A stretch of DNA of 58,136 bases from Deltaproteobacteria bacterium (GCA_021779135.1 JAJYBH010000004.1:1-58136), one strand, 5' to 3'. Positions 9,787-19,204 are shown, counted from the stretch's first letter. The notes: generated by a model not told the origin, from the sequence alone. Numbers and translations are program-made.

Positions 9787-9833
9787 TTTGTGACAGAAAT
9801 CAGTATAAAAATATTATCCGAATACGGCTCTTA

Positions 9834-9963
9834 GCCACAGAGAACACAGAGAACTCAGAGGAATCATTCAAAAAAATAGTTTATTTAGTTTCACCTTTTG
9901 TATGTACCCTAATCTAGTTGTATCTGTCTGATTTTACTCTGAGAACTCTGTGTGCTCTGTGGC
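9834..9963. repeat. MITE-like inverted repeat with 27-bp CACAGAG arms
   Basis: Left arm 9834-9860 (GCCACAGAGAACACAGAG...) and right arm 9937-9963 (...TGTGTGCTCTGTGGC) are near-perfect inverted repeats around an AT-rich core of about 76 bases with no gene. The CACAGAG word links it to the element at 7377-7446. It ends just before the stop of the macrodomain gene. Confidence 0.7.
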
Positions 9964-9981
9964 CAAATGCTTTTTTTGGGT

Positions 9982-10503
9982 TTATACGATACCGAGCCTG
10001 ACCGCCGCTTCCCGGTAGACCTGCTGGGCTGGTGCGCTGAACTGCACGAAGACGACCCGCTCCAGTTCGGGATAGCGCTTGATGGCCGCCTGGGCCGCCG
10101 TAAGGGCGATCACGGCCGCCTCGCGCATCGGATAACCGTAGACCCCGGCGCTGATGGCCGGAAAGGCGATGCTTTTCAGTCCCTGGCCATGCGCCACCTC
10201 GAAGCAGCGGCGATAGGCCGATTCCAGGAGCGACGGCTCCCCGTGCTTTCCGTCTTTCCAGACCGGGCCGACGGTATGGATAACGTTCAGTGCCGGAAGG
10301 TTGTAGCCCTTGGTGATCTTGGCATCCCCGGTTTCGCAGCCGCCCAGCCCCGCGCATTCCTGCAGCAGTTGCGGCCCGGCGGCCCGATGGATGGCGCCGT
10401 CAACCCCGCCGCCCCCCAGCAGGGTATTGTTGGCAGCGTTCACGATGGCGTCCACCGCCAGCGTGGTGATATCGGCCTGAATGATTTCGATGATTGCGGA
10501 CAT
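9982..10503 (-). CDS. Macrodomain O-acetyl-ADP-ribose deacetylase-like protein
   Basis: 173 residues, a stand-alone macro domain like E. coli YmdB and archaeal Af1521. Diagnostic parts are [23 protein letters not shown] (ADP-ribose binding, substrate Asn), [13 protein letters not shown], and [13 protein letters not shown]. The family hydrolyses O-acetyl-ADP-ribose or removes ADP-ribose from proteins or nucleic acids in the cytosol. GGAGGAATC before the ATG fixes the start. The upstream side is shared with the divergent YkgJ-type gene. The exact substrate is not decided by sequence. Confidence 0.92.
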   Translation of the reverse strand: MSAIIEIIQADITTLAVDAIVNAANNTLLGGGGVDGAIHRAAGPQLLQECAGLGGCETGDAKITKGYNLPALNVIHTVGPVWKDGKHGEPSLLESAYRRCFEVAHGQGLKSIAFPAISAGVYGYPMREAAVIALTAAQAAIKRYPELERVVFVQFSAPAQQVYREAAVRLGIV

Positions 10504-10612
10504 GATTCCTCCATTAAAACTGATAGTTGCATTGTAAATACCAACACATTATACTGGATTGCACTACACACATCCAGACCTTCCCCACCTGCAATGAGAA
10601 GGAGAGATGCCA

Positions 10613-10915
10613 ATGCTCTTCCCTCCCTTCCGAAAGAAAAGATACCACGGAATTCTTCTCGATGCACCCAGAGATGGTGATGATCGCTGCCGGGAGTGCG
10701 GGGGTGTCTGCTGCAGCTCGTTTGCCACGGTAGAGATCAGTTGGGACGAGTACCAACGGCTTCAGAAACTGGGGGCCAGGCGTCTGCAGTTGTCGCTCTA
10801 TGGGCCGCATAAATTTGAGATCGACTGCGGCTGCGAATTTCTGAGAGAGGGTCGCTGCAGCATCTACGATGCACGGCCTGATATCTGCCGGCGCTTTTTC
10901 TGCTCGGACAGTTAA
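10613..10915 (+). CDS. YkgJ-family cysteine-cluster protein
   Basis: About 100 residues with the cysteine pattern of the YkgJ/CxxCxxCC family: CRECGGVCC near the N-terminus, then CGCEFLREGRCSIYDARPDICRRFFC. These probably bind zinc or an Fe-S cluster; the family's biochemical role is unknown. AAGGAG lies 8 bases before the ATG at 10613; an ATG at 10607 is only 2 bases from it and so less likely. It converges on the ferredoxin-like gene, with a hairpin between. Confidence 0.85.
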   Translation: MLFPPFRKKRYHGILLDAPRDGDDRCRECGGVCCSSFATVEISWDEYQRLQKLGARRLQLSLYGPHKFEIDCGCEFLREGRCSIYDARPDICRRFFCSDS

Positions 10916-10949
10916 ATCTCCTCACCGGACTTTTTTGTACTGAAACAGA

Positions 10950-10987
10950 CAAGGCCCGTTGTCACGCTACCGCGACGACGGGCCTTG
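10950..10987. terminator. Hairpin between convergent genes
   Basis: CAAGGCCCGT pairs with ACGGGCCTTG across an 18-base loop. It lies between the stop of the YkgJ-type gene and the stop of the leftward ferredoxin gene. The T tract is short, so efficiency is uncertain. Confidence 0.65.
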
Positions 10988-11009
10988 TAATTTGTATGTC
11001 CGAAGAGGC

Positions 11010-11747
11010 TTATTCCTTGATATCACCTTTGATGCCGATGGTGATGATTTTGAACGGGATCTGCTTGCCGCTGGCGACCAGTGCCTGCTGGGCGGCCACG
11101 GCGATACCGCCGCAGCAGGGCACCTCCATCTTCAGCACCGTGATGCTTTTCACTTCCGATTTGGTGAACAGCTCGGTCAGTTTCTGCTGGTAGAAATTGT
11201 TGTCGTCCAGCTTGGGGCAACCCATGACAACCGCCTTGCCCTTGAGGAAGTCCTCATGGTAGCCGGCGTAGGCCACCGGCACGCAGTCGGCGGTGATCAG
11301 GAGGTCGGCGCCCTGAAAGTAGGGGGCCGTGGTGGAGACCAGGTGCAGCTGTACCGGCCACTGGGCCAGCTGGCTCTGACGGCTGCCGGCCGGAGCGGAG
11401 GAGGCCGCTTCGGGCAGGGGAGCAAAACTCATGGCACGCGAGCCGGGACAGCCGCCGCCTTGATGCTGGGCAGCGGGTTGCGGCGCATGGGCCGGGGCAA
11501 TTTTGCCCAAGCTTGCCAGGTGCTTTTCCACGGCCGCCTCGTCAAACCCATCGGCCTCGCGCTCCTCGACGGTGATGGCGTTCATGGGGCACTCGCCCAG
11601 GCAGGCACCCAGCCCGTCGCACAGGTTTTCGGCCGCCAGAACCGCCTTGCCGTTGATGATGGTGATCGCCCCTTCGGCGCAGGACGGTACGCAATCTCCG
11701 CAGCCGTTGCATTTATCCGGGTCAATTGTTACGATTTTCCTCAGCAT
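11010..11747 (-). CDS. 4Fe-4S dicluster ferredoxin fused to a Cys-containing C-terminal domain
   Basis: 245 residues. The N-terminus holds two cluster motifs: CNGCGDCVPSC (residues 13-23) and CDGLGACLGEC (43-53). A Pro/Ala/Gln-rich linker with HQGGGCPGS follows, then a C-terminal domain with ADLLITADCVPVAY, VVMGCPKLDD and VPCCGG. Proteins of this layout are common in anaerobes and annotated only as ferredoxins; a role in electron transfer or metal-centre handling is inferred. AAAGGAGA precedes the ATG. It is followed (leftward) only by the shared terminator. Confidence 0.82.
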   Translation of the reverse strand: MLRKIVTIDPDKCNGCGDCVPSCAEGAITIINGKAVLAAENLCDGLGACLGECPMNAITVEEREADGFDEAAVEKHLASLGKIAPAHAPQPAAQHQGGGCPGSRAMSFAPLPEAASSAPAGSRQSQLAQWPVQLHLVSTTAPYFQGADLLITADCVPVAYAGYHEDFLKGKAVVMGCPKLDDNNFYQQKLTELFTKSEVKSITVLKMEVPCCGGIAVAAQQALVASGKQIPFKIITIGIKGDIKE

Positions 11748-11818
11748 GTATGTCTCCTTTTCCCTTTACTGTTTGCCAGTTGAATTATGGTAGTCTCGTT
11801 ATCCGCGAATTCCGACTG

Positions 11819-12205
11819 TTAGAAAAAATAGTGCCAGATATAATCCAGTCTGCCGCGCAGCATCAGCTTCTTTCCCGAATAGGCCATGATTTCCCTCACC
11901 TTTTCCAGGTTGGCCCTGTTATAGCAATGAACCCGGCAATGCTTGCAGGTCGGTTTTTCGGCTTCCAGCGGACATTTGATGCGCCTGGTGACCGCGTACT
12001 GCATGAAGACCGCGCAGCCGGGACAGAGGCGACGCTCTCCCAGGCCCGCCGGCAGGCTGAAGAGGGACCGTTCCGTCGCGCCATGCCTGCCGTTGCAATA
12101 GACCTCGACAAACTTCCCGATCAGCCTGATATCTTTCTTCTGTTGTCTGGTTACCGTTTCCATGGTTGTGATCATCCCCTCTATGCCCTCCATGATACAT
12201 GACAC
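11819..12205 (-). CDS. YgbA family (nitrous-oxide-stimulated promoter family) protein
   Basis: Up to 128 residues. The conserved core is LCPGCAVFMQYA...CPLEAEKPTCKHCRVHCY, four-plus cysteines as in E. coli YgbA, a gene of the NO-responsive NsrR regulon that aids recovery from nitrosative stress. The cysteines probably hold a metal or Fe-S centre. Several ATGs lie near the start (12205, 12193, 12175, 12163); the domain begins soon after the last, so the true start may be shorter than given. It is divergent from mobB across about 90 bases. Confidence 0.8.
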   Translation of the reverse strand: MSCIMEGIEGMITTMETVTRQQKKDIRLIGKFVEVYCNGRHGATERSLFSLPAGLGERRLCPGCAVFMQYAVTRRIKCPLEAEKPTCKHCRVHCYNRANLEKVREIMAYSGKKLMLRGRLDYIWHYFF

Positions 12206-12293
12206 AGGTCAATTTTTTCAGCTTTTCCTTTGCGCGGAAAATCGGAATGCTATACATTCAGACAGGCAGAACATCACGCCACACGAGGTCCCC

Positions 12294-12806
12294 ATGATAG
12301 CCAGAGCCGTTTCGTTTGTCGCAAAATCAGGCACCGGCAAGACCACCCTGCTGGAAAAGGTCATCGCCGAACTCAAGGGTCGCGGATACCGGGTAGGCTG
12401 TATCAAGCACGATGCCCACCGTTTCGACATCGACCACCCCGGCAAGGACAGCCACCGCCTGACAGTTGCCGGGGCCGACACCATGCTGATCTCGTCGCCC
12501 GAGAAGCTGGCTCTGGTCAAGCAACATGCCGAATCGCCACCCATCGAGGAACTGATCGCCACCTATTTCGGCGATGTGGACCTGATCCTGACCGAAGGCT
12601 TCAAGCGGAGCGGCCTGCCCAAGATCGAGGTGCACCGGGCCGAACGGAGCCCAACCCTGCTCTGCCGCGGGGAACAGCATGACCCGAGCCTCATTGCGGT
12701 GGCCAGCGATGAACCGCTGGAGCTGGATGTGCCGGTCCTGGATCTCAACAACCCGGTCCAGGTGGCGGATTTCGTGGAGAAACACATCATCCATGCAACT
12801 GACTGA
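12294..12806 (+). CDS. mobB: Molybdopterin-guanine dinucleotide biosynthesis protein MobB
   Basis: 170 residues, P-loop GTPase-like adaptor for MobA in adding GMP to molybdenum cofactor. Walker A is AKSGTGKTTL near the N-terminus; the family sequence GCIKHDAHRFDIDHPGKDSHR and later LILTEGFKRSGLPKIEV are clear. Start 12294 gives the normal N-terminus just before the P-loop. The 3' end overlaps moaA by 14 bases, so translation is coupled. mobA is not in the window. The product supports molybdo- or tungsto-enzymes such as formate dehydrogenase. Confidence 0.93.
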   Translation: MIARAVSFVAKSGTGKTTLLEKVIAELKGRGYRVGCIKHDAHRFDIDHPGKDSHRLTVAGADTMLISSPEKLALVKQHAESPPIEELIATYFGDVDLILTEGFKRSGLPKIEVHRAERSPTLLCRGEQHDPSLIAVASDEPLELDVPVLDLNNPVQVADFVEKHIIHATD

Positions 12807-13773
12807 TACCCACGGGAGAAACATCAACTACCTGCGCCTGTCGATCACCGACCGTTGCAACATGCGCTGCTTCTACTGCATGCCCAAAGAGGGGATCGTC
12901 AGCAAGGGGCATGACTCGATTCTCTCCTACGAGGAGCTGCTGCTGATCGCCGAGACCGCCGTCAACATGGGGATCGAGAAGATCCGCATCACCGGCGGAG
13001 AACCGCTGGTGCGGTCCGGCATCATCGCTTTTCTGGGGAAACTGTCCGCCATCCCCGGTCTGCGGCACCTGGCATTGACCACCAACGGCCTGCTGCTGGC
13101 CGAGATGGCCTCTGATCTGTACCAGGCCGGGGTACAGCGCCTGAACGTCAGCCTGGACTCCCTCGATCCGCGGACCTTCAGCGAGATCACCCGGGGCGGC
13201 GACCTGAAGCGGGTGCTGGGCGGACTGGAAGCCGCCGAGCAGGCCGGTTTCCCGCCACCCAAGATCAATTGCGTTATCATGCGCGGGGTCAATGACGGCG
13301 AGATTCTGGATTTTGCCGACAGGACCCTTTCGCACGGCAATTCCGTCCGCTTCATCGAGTACATGCCGGCGGTCAAGGAAGAGGGCTGGCAGCGCTACAG
13401 CATCCCGGGCGAGGAGATCCTGCAGCGCATCGCCGGCCGCTACACGCTGGAGCAGCTGGACAAGGGACCCTTTGCCGGACCGTCACGCGATTTCCGTATC
13501 CCCGGCGCCCGGGGCAGCATCGGTATCATCACCGCCGTATCCGGCCATTTCTGCAGCGAATGCAACCGCATCCGGGTCACCTCCACCGGCCAGGCCAAGG
13601 GGTGCCTCTTCAGCGATGCCAAAACAGACCTGGTCCCCTGGCTGCGTCCACCGGATCGAGAGGGGCTGGCCGAGGTGCTCAGGTTCATTGTCTCCGCCAA
13701 ACCGGAGCGGCACGACATCTCGCAGGATGGCTACACCCACAAGAATTTTACCATGTCGCAGGTAGGAGGATAG
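12793..13773 (+). CDS. moaA: GTP 3',8-cyclase MoaA
   Basis: 326 residues, radical SAM enzyme making 3',8-cyclo-GTP, the first step of molybdopterin synthesis. The radical-SAM cluster is CNMRCFYC near the N-terminus (DRCNMRCFYCMP); the second, C-terminal cluster is CSECNRIRVTSTGQAKGC; the chain ends in the catalytic Gly-Gly tail (SQVGG). ITGGEPL is the SAM-binding GGE motif. The ATG at 12793 lies inside the mobB end and starts the family's normal N-terminus. It is followed 4 bases later by the MOSC gene in the same operon. Confidence 0.97.
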   Translation: MQLTDTHGRNINYLRLSITDRCNMRCFYCMPKEGIVSKGHDSILSYEELLLIAETAVNMGIEKIRITGGEPLVRSGIIAFLGKLSAIPGLRHLALTTNGLLLAEMASDLYQAGVQRLNVSLDSLDPRTFSEITRGGDLKRVLGGLEAAEQAGFPPPKINCVIMRGVNDGEILDFADRTLSHGNSVRFIEYMPAVKEEGWQRYSIPGEEILQRIAGRYTLEQLDKGPFAGPSRDFRIPGARGSIGIITAVSGHFCSECNRIRVTSTGQAKGCLFSDAKTDLVPWLRPPDREGLAEVLRFIVSAKPERHDISQDGYTHKNFTMSQVGG

Positions 13774-13777
13774 AACA

Positions 13778-14206
13778 ATGGCTCAGGTACTGGCGGTCTG
13801 TATCAGCGAGAACAAGGGGGAACGCAAGAAACCGGTGGCAGCGGTGGAGTTGCGGGAGAACCACGGCATCATCGGCGACGGCCATGCCGGCGACTGGCAC
13901 CGACAGGTCAGCCTGCTGGCCCAGGAGAGCATCGACAAGATGCGGGCCATGGGGCTGGATGTGAACGCCGGCGACTTTGCCGAGAACATCACCACCAGCG
14001 GCATCGACTTGGTCAGCCTGCCGATCGGCAGCCGCCTGCAGATCGGCGAGACCCTGCTGGAGGTGACCCAGATCGGCAAGGAGTGCCACACCCGCTGCGC
14101 CATCTACTACCAGGCCGGCGACTGCGTCATGCCCAAGGAAGGGATCTTTGCCAAGGTGGTCAGCGGCGGGGTGATTAAACCGGGGGACATGATAATAACC
14201 CTCTGA
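13778..14206 (+). CDS. MOSC-domain protein
   Basis: 142 residues, a single MOSC domain: GDGHAGDWHRQVSLLAQESI, DFAENITTSGIDL, and GKECHTRCAIYYQAGDCVMPKEGIFAKV with the conserved cysteine seen in molybdenum cofactor sulfurase C-terminal domains. MOSC proteins bind molybdopterin and are thought to carry sulfur to it or to bind the finished cofactor. GGAGGA before the ATG, and its place right after moaA, support a role late in cofactor synthesis or handling. Confidence 0.9.
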   Translation: MAQVLAVCISENKGERKKPVAAVELRENHGIIGDGHAGDWHRQVSLLAQESIDKMRAMGLDVNAGDFAENITTSGIDLVSLPIGSRLQIGETLLEVTQIGKECHTRCAIYYQAGDCVMPKEGIFAKVVSGGVIKPGDMIITL

Positions 14207-14368
14207 TTCATCAACAGTTATTCAAAATGCGTATTCTGTCGCAACCATCGATTTTTTCCTTTGCCCATCCCTCCTGATTACAGGTAATATGTTCACGTTT
14301 ATCCAACATCCCAAGCCCTGGTAAACAGGATACGTGCGTTAACGCAGTCACTAAGGAACCCCGCTACC

Positions 14369-16726
14369 ATGAGCACTGACGAACAGAAAAAAGAGAAACT
14401 CACCAAAGAGCTGCAGGGCATGGCGCTGGGAACGGTCGGCACCTTTTTCCTGCTGGCCTATTTGACCTATAATTCCGCCGATGTATCCTGGAACAGCTAC
14501 TCGAACGAAGGCGGCATCCACAACCTGGGCGGACGACTGGGGGCTCAGGTGGCCGATCTGTTCTTCAGCACCTTCGGCCTGGCCTCCTACCTGATCCCGC
14601 TGGCGCTGCTCTACATGGCCTACACCCTGTTCCGTTTCAAGGAAATTCGCCTGCGCTCCTACAAGCTGCTGGCTTCTTTCGGGTTGATCTTCTCTCTTTC
14701 CACCCTGTTTGCCTTCTTCCGCGACACGACGACCCTGTTTGGTCAGCAGGTTGCCACCGGCGGGGTCGTGGGAAAGTTGACCTGCAGCTTCCTGAAATCC
14801 ACCGTGGGCGCCACCGGCGCAATGCTGCTGCTGCTGCCGGTCCTGGCGGCTTCGATCATGATTCTGTCCAAGTTCTCTTTTATCCTGTTTGCCGGATGGT
14901 GGCTGGAGAACTTCAAGAACAAATGGGCCGCCTGGCAGGAGCGCCGCGCGCTCAACCGCCAGGAACTCCAACGCCAGAAGGCCAAGCAGGAGGGCATGCC
15001 AGCCGCGGTTTCCTCCTCGGGCCCGGTCATCAAACCGGCTGCCGCGCCACCACCTGTCCTTAACAGCTTCAAGAAGGTAAAGGAGAAGAAAAAGGAAACC
15101 GCCAAGACTGCCGCGGTGCAGGAAACCTTTGCCTTCATCAAGTCCGAAGGTGATTTCCGGACACCCCCTTTCTCGCTGCTGGACACCCCGCCGGCCACGG
15201 AGAAAAAACTGGACCGGGACGCCCTGACCATGAACGCCCGCCTGCTTGAGAAGAAGCTCAAGGACTACGGCATCGATGGTGAGGTGGTGGAGATCTGCCC
15301 CGGCCCGGTCATCACCATGTACGAATTTTCGCCGGCCCCCGGCATCAAGATCAGCCGCATCGCCGGCCTGTCCGATGACCTGACCATGGCGCTGCAGGCC
15401 ATGTCGATCCGCATCGTGGCCCCGATACCCGGCAAGGGGGTGGTGGGTATCGAGGTGCCCAACCGCGACCGCGACATGGTCTTCCTGAGCGAGATCTTCA
15501 ACTGCGAGGAATTCCACCACAACAAGATGAAGCTCCCCCTGGCCCTGGGCAAGGACATCGCCGGGGTTCCGGTCGTCACCGACCTGGCCAAGGCGCCGCA
15601 CCTGCTGGTGGCCGGCTCCACCGGCTCGGGCAAGTCGGTCTCGATCAACACCATGATCCTGTCGCTGCTCTACATGTTCGAGCCGCGGGATGTGCGCATG
15701 ATCATGGTGGACCCCAAGATGCTGGAATTCTCCATGTACGAGGGGATCCCTCACCTGCTGCTGCCGGTGGTTACCGAACCCAAGAAGGCCTCGCTGGCGC
15801 TCAAATGGGCGGTCAACGAGATGGAGCGCCGCTACAAACTGCTCTCCGACAAGGGTGTCCGCAACATCGATTCCTACAACAAGAAGCTGGCCGGCGAGGC
15901 GCTGGAGCTGGAAGAGATGAGCAGCAGCATCCCGGAGGACGAGATCATCGAGGAACTGGTGGACATCATCGAGGAAGAGGGTGGTGAGGTTCTGGATGAC
16001 CCGATCCCCTTTGTGACGGACGACAGCGAGGTGCTGGAGCACGTCCACCTCCCCTATATCGTGGTGATCGTGGACGAGCTGGCCGACCTGATGATGGTGG
16101 CCGGCCGCGAGGTGGAGGAGCATATCGCCCGCCTGGCCCAGAAGGCCCGCGCATCGGGCATCCACCTGATCCTGGCCACCCAGCGCCCTTCGGTGGACGT
16201 GATCACCGGCCTGATCAAGGCCAACCTGCCGTCGCGCATCTCCTTCCAGGTCACCTCCAAGGTCGATTCGCGCACCATTCTGGACTGCAACGGCGCCGAA
16301 AGCCTGCTGGGCGCCGGCGACATGCTCTACATGCCTCCCGGAACCTCGCGCCTGCAGCGCATCCACGGCGCCTTTGTCTCGGACGCCGAGGTGCAGCGCG
16401 TGGTGGATTTCCTCAAGAAGCAAGGCAAGCCGGTCTACGAGAAGTCGATCCTGGAGATGAAGGACCCTGACGAGAAGGGCAGCTCCGGGGATGACGAGCA
16501 GCAGGATGAGCGCTGGGAGGATGCCCTGCGCCTGGTGGCCGAGACCAGACAGGCCAGCATATCCATGGTCCAGCGCCGCCTGCGCATCGGCTACAACCGC
16601 GCCGCCCGGATTGTCGAGATGATGGAGCACGAGGGGATGATCGCCCCCAGCGACGGCACCAGCAAGCCGCGCGAGATCTACATGGACATCATCCACGCCT
16701 ATCTGAATTCACAGCTGACGAGGTAA
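14369..16726 (+). CDS. ftsK: DNA translocase FtsK
   Basis: 785 residues. The N-terminus has about four membrane helices (residues 20-180), then a Pro/Lys-rich linker, the FtsK alpha domain, the RecA-like motor with Walker A GSTGSGKS (from about residue 416) and Walker B VIVDELADL (near 565), and a C-terminal winged-helix gamma domain (MVQRRLRIGYNRAARIVEMME) that reads KOPS-like sites. It couples septation with chromosome dimer resolution and segregation. An acidic stretch of roughly 35 residues (about 511-551; EEMSSSIPEDEIIEEL...) lies between the ASCE strands, where many FtsKs have a shorter loop. The start follows AGGA with a spacing of about 10 bases. Confidence 0.97.
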   Translation: MSTDEQKKEKLTKELQGMALGTVGTFFLLAYLTYNSADVSWNSYSNEGGIHNLGGRLGAQVADLFFSTFGLASYLIPLALLYMAYTLFRFKEIRLRSYKLLASFGLIFSLSTLFAFFRDTTTLFGQQVATGGVVGKLTCSFLKSTVGATGAMLLLLPVLAASIMILSKFSFILFAGWWLENFKNKWAAWQERRALNRQELQRQKAKQEGMPAAVSSSGPVIKPAAAPPPVLNSFKKVKEKKKETAKTAAVQETFAFIKSEGDFRTPPFSLLDTPPATEKKLDRDALTMNARLLEKKLKDYGIDGEVVEICPGPVITMYEFSPAPGIKISRIAGLSDDLTMALQAMSIRIVAPIPGKGVVGIEVPNRDRDMVFLSEIFNCEEFHHNKMKLPLALGKDIAGVPVVTDLAKAPHLLVAGSTGSGKSVSINTMILSLLYMFEPRDVRMIMVDPKMLEFSMYEGIPHLLLPVVTEPKKASLALKWAVNEMERRYKLLSDKGVRNIDSYNKKLAGEALELEEMSSSIPEDEIIEELVDIIEEEGGEVLDDPIPFVTDDSEVLEHVHLPYIVVIVDELADLMMVAGREVEEHIARLAQKARASGIHLILATQRPSVDVITGLIKANLPSRISFQVTSKVDSRTILDCNGAESLLGAGDMLYMPPGTSRLQRIHGAFVSDAEVQRVVDFLKKQGKPVYEKSILEMKDPDEKGSSGDDEQQDERWEDALRLVAETRQASISMVQRRLRIGYNRAARIVEMMEHEGMIAPSDGTSKPREIYMDIIHAYLNSQLTR

Positions 16727-16732
16727 CCGTCC

Positions 16733-17026
16733 ATGCAAAGCACTCAAGAAATACTTGATACGATTCGACAGGCAAAACGCCACCTTTCATTGACATACAA
16801 TCTTCGGACCGTTGGTGTATTCGGTTCGGTGATTCGCGGAGAACAGCAGGACGGGAGCGATATCGATGTGCTGGTTGATCTGGATTTGAAAGCCGACCTG
16901 CTTGACCTGATCGGCATCGGTCAATATCTGGAGGAGCAGCTGCATGCCCGGGTCGATGTGGTTCCAAGGGCCGCCTTGCGAAAAGAATTCCGGGATCAGG
17001 TGTTGAAAGAGGTGCGCTATCTATGA
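16733..17026 (+). CDS. MNT-domain nucleotidyltransferase antitoxin (MntA-like)
   Basis: 97 residues, minimal nucleotidyltransferase. The active-site signature GSVIRGEQQDGSDIDVLVD shows GS followed by the D-x-D pair. In HEPN/MNT modules MntA neutralises HepT by AMPylating it. It begins 6 bases after ftsK and its stop overlaps the HEPN gene start, typical of a TA pair that has inserted directly behind an essential gene. Confidence 0.88.
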   Translation: MQSTQEILDTIRQAKRHLSLTYNLRTVGVFGSVIRGEQQDGSDIDVLVDLDLKADLLDLIGIGQYLEEQLHARVDVVPRAALRKEFRDQVLKEVRYL

Positions 17027-17358
17027 GGGATCACACTCTTTTCATACAGGATATCCTGCTGGCAATTGAGCGGATCGAATCCTTCATCAGCGGCATGGAT
17101 TTTGATACCTTTGTCGAAGACGATAAAACTTTGAGCGCGGTAGTCCGCAAACTGGAGATCATAGGTGAGGCGGTCAAGCAACTTCCCGAGTCTTACACAC
17201 AACAACACCCGACCATACCATGGAAGCTGATTGCCGGAATGAGGGACAAGCTGATCCATTTTTATTTCGGTGTCGATCCACTCATGGTCTGGCAAACGGT
17301 TCAGAATCGCCTGCCGGAACTCAAGGCGGCTTTACGGCTGCAAGCGTTTAAATCATAA
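17023..17358 (+). CDS. HepT-like HEPN-domain toxin
   Basis: 111 residues, all-helical DUF86/HEPN protein. The RNase motif R-x4-H is present as RDKLIH followed by FYFG, in GMRDKLIHFYFGV. HepT proteins cleave RNA and are blocked by the partner MNT protein through AMPylation of the tyrosine next to this motif, which is here. The 4-base overlap with the antitoxin gives translational coupling. Confidence 0.88.
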   Translation: MRDHTLFIQDILLAIERIESFISGMDFDTFVEDDKTLSAVVRKLEIIGEAVKQLPESYTQQHPTIPWKLIAGMRDKLIHFYFGVDPLMVWQTVQNRLPELKAALRLQAFKS

Positions 17359-17686
17359 AGCAGTTTCGTCGTTTGGTTACTTCATGAACACAGACTAAAT
17401 ATTCCATTTGGGTATGGAACGGATCAATTTGTAGATCAGCTGGAATTCCGATTAAATCAGTCATTAAGACCAAGAAAACCAGGGAGACCACAAAAAAACC
17501 GGGAAGTGTCCCTAATATTCCTAATATTCCTGATTCCTATCTACATCAAGCTTGCCTGTCTCAGGTGGGAAACACTCACGTATAGGCAGGCAGCGTGACA
17601 AGTTGAATCTGCGCCTGTATGTCTCCGCCGAAGCCCGAACCGCTCAAGAGAAGCCAGGAAAAGATAGAATCTTACGGAGAGTCCAT
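17359..17686. other. Intergenic region of 328 bases, possibly with a mobile-element remnant
   Basis: No gene is supported. Around 17509-17535 there is GGGAAGTGTCCC followed by CCTAATATT twice in tandem, of a kind often seen at the edges of REP-associated transposase elements (from memory, unverified). From about 17550 to 17680 the sequence is rich in short complementary words (GCCTGTCTC, GGCAGGCAG, GCGCCTGTA) and could fold, but no known riboswitch was recognised. Confidence 0.35.
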
Positions 17687-18457
17687 ATGATTAACGCCGC
17701 CAGCATGCAGTTCAACGTCAGACAAGGTGATGTGGATGCCAACCGGGAGTACGTCCGGGCGGCCCTCAGGCGTGTCGCCGCTCAGGGGGCCAACCTGGTG
17801 GTTCTGCCGGAGATGTGGTCATCCGGGTTTGCCTACAGGAATCTGAATGAACTGGCCGGGCGCACTGCCGGAATTGTGGAGGAGCTGCTGGAGCTCTCAC
17901 GGGAGCTGAAGCTTGTCATCATCGGCAGCATGCCTGAACCGCATGGCGAGAAGGTCTTCAACACCGCCTATGTCCTCGACAATGGCAGGCTGGCCGGCAC
18001 CTACCGCAAACTGCACCTCTTCTCCCTGCTGGGCGAGGATCGGGCCTTCGACAGTGGCGACAGCTGGCTGCTGGCAGACACCTCACTGGGGAAAATCGGC
18101 GTGATCATCTGCTACGACCTGCGTTTCCCCGAGCTGTCCCGCCGGCTGGCCCTGGAAGGGGCCGGAGTGATCTGCGTCCCGGCCCAGTGGCCCAGGCCGC
18201 GTCAGGAGCACTGGCGCACGCTGCTGCGGGCGCGGGCCATTGAAAATCAGCTCTTCGTGGTGGCCTGCAACGCCTGCGGACCGATCGGCAAACTGGATTT
18301 CTTCGGCATGAGCCTGATTATCGATCCCAAGGGTGAACTGCTGGCCGAGGCGGGCGAAACCGGGGGCGAGATCAGTGCGCTGTTGGACATGCAGCTGATG
18401 GCCGACTGGCGGGCACAGATACCCTGTTTCAACGACCGCAGGCCGGAACTGTACTGA
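17687..18457 (+). CDS. Carbon-nitrogen hydrolase (nitrilase superfamily, omega-amidase/Nit2-like)
   Basis: 256 residues with the Glu-Lys-Cys catalytic triad: Glu in VLPEMWSSGF, Lys in TYRKLHLFS, Cys in GVIICYDLRFPEL. Length and motifs match the omega-amidase/deaminated-glutathione amidase branch. It hydrolyses a small amide in the cytosol; the substrate is not fixed by sequence. Start 17687 follows GGAG at 8 bases; the open frame reaches 17552 without a ribosome site. A promoter for tolQ starts just after the stop. Confidence 0.9.
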   Translation: MINAASMQFNVRQGDVDANREYVRAALRRVAAQGANLVVLPEMWSSGFAYRNLNELAGRTAGIVEELLELSRELKLVIIGSMPEPHGEKVFNTAYVLDNGRLAGTYRKLHLFSLLGEDRAFDSGDSWLLADTSLGKIGVIICYDLRFPELSRRLALEGAGVICVPAQWPRPRQEHWRTLLRARAIENQLFVVACNACGPIGKLDFFGMSLIIDPKGELLAEAGETGGEISALLDMQLMADWRAQIPCFNDRRPELY

Positions 18458-18465
18458 TTTTCGGC

Positions 18466-18494
18466 TTGACTTGAACCATTGATAGGGCTAGTTT
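18466..18494 (+). promoter_or_regulatory. Probable sigma-70 promoter of the tol operon
   Basis: TTGACT, a 17-base spacer and TAGTTT lie 36 bases before the tolQ start codon. Confidence 0.55.
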
Positions 18495-18529
18495 TTTACT
18501 CTTGAATACATTCTGTTGGAGGTCTTTTC

Positions 18530-19201
<672 letters not shown>

Positions 19202-19204
19202 ACC

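Noticed and set aside
14351-16696. 781-codon leftward open frame opposite ftsK, and similar long antisense frames opposite katG and other genes
   Set aside because: They are by-products of high GC and codon bias in the sense gene; their translations are low-complexity His/Gly/Asp/Arg-rich sequences without domains.
17640-17670. GAAGCCAGGA resembles the end of a cobalamin riboswitch
   Set aside because: The B12-box order and the other conserved pieces are absent, and the downstream nitrilase-fold gene has no cobalamin link.
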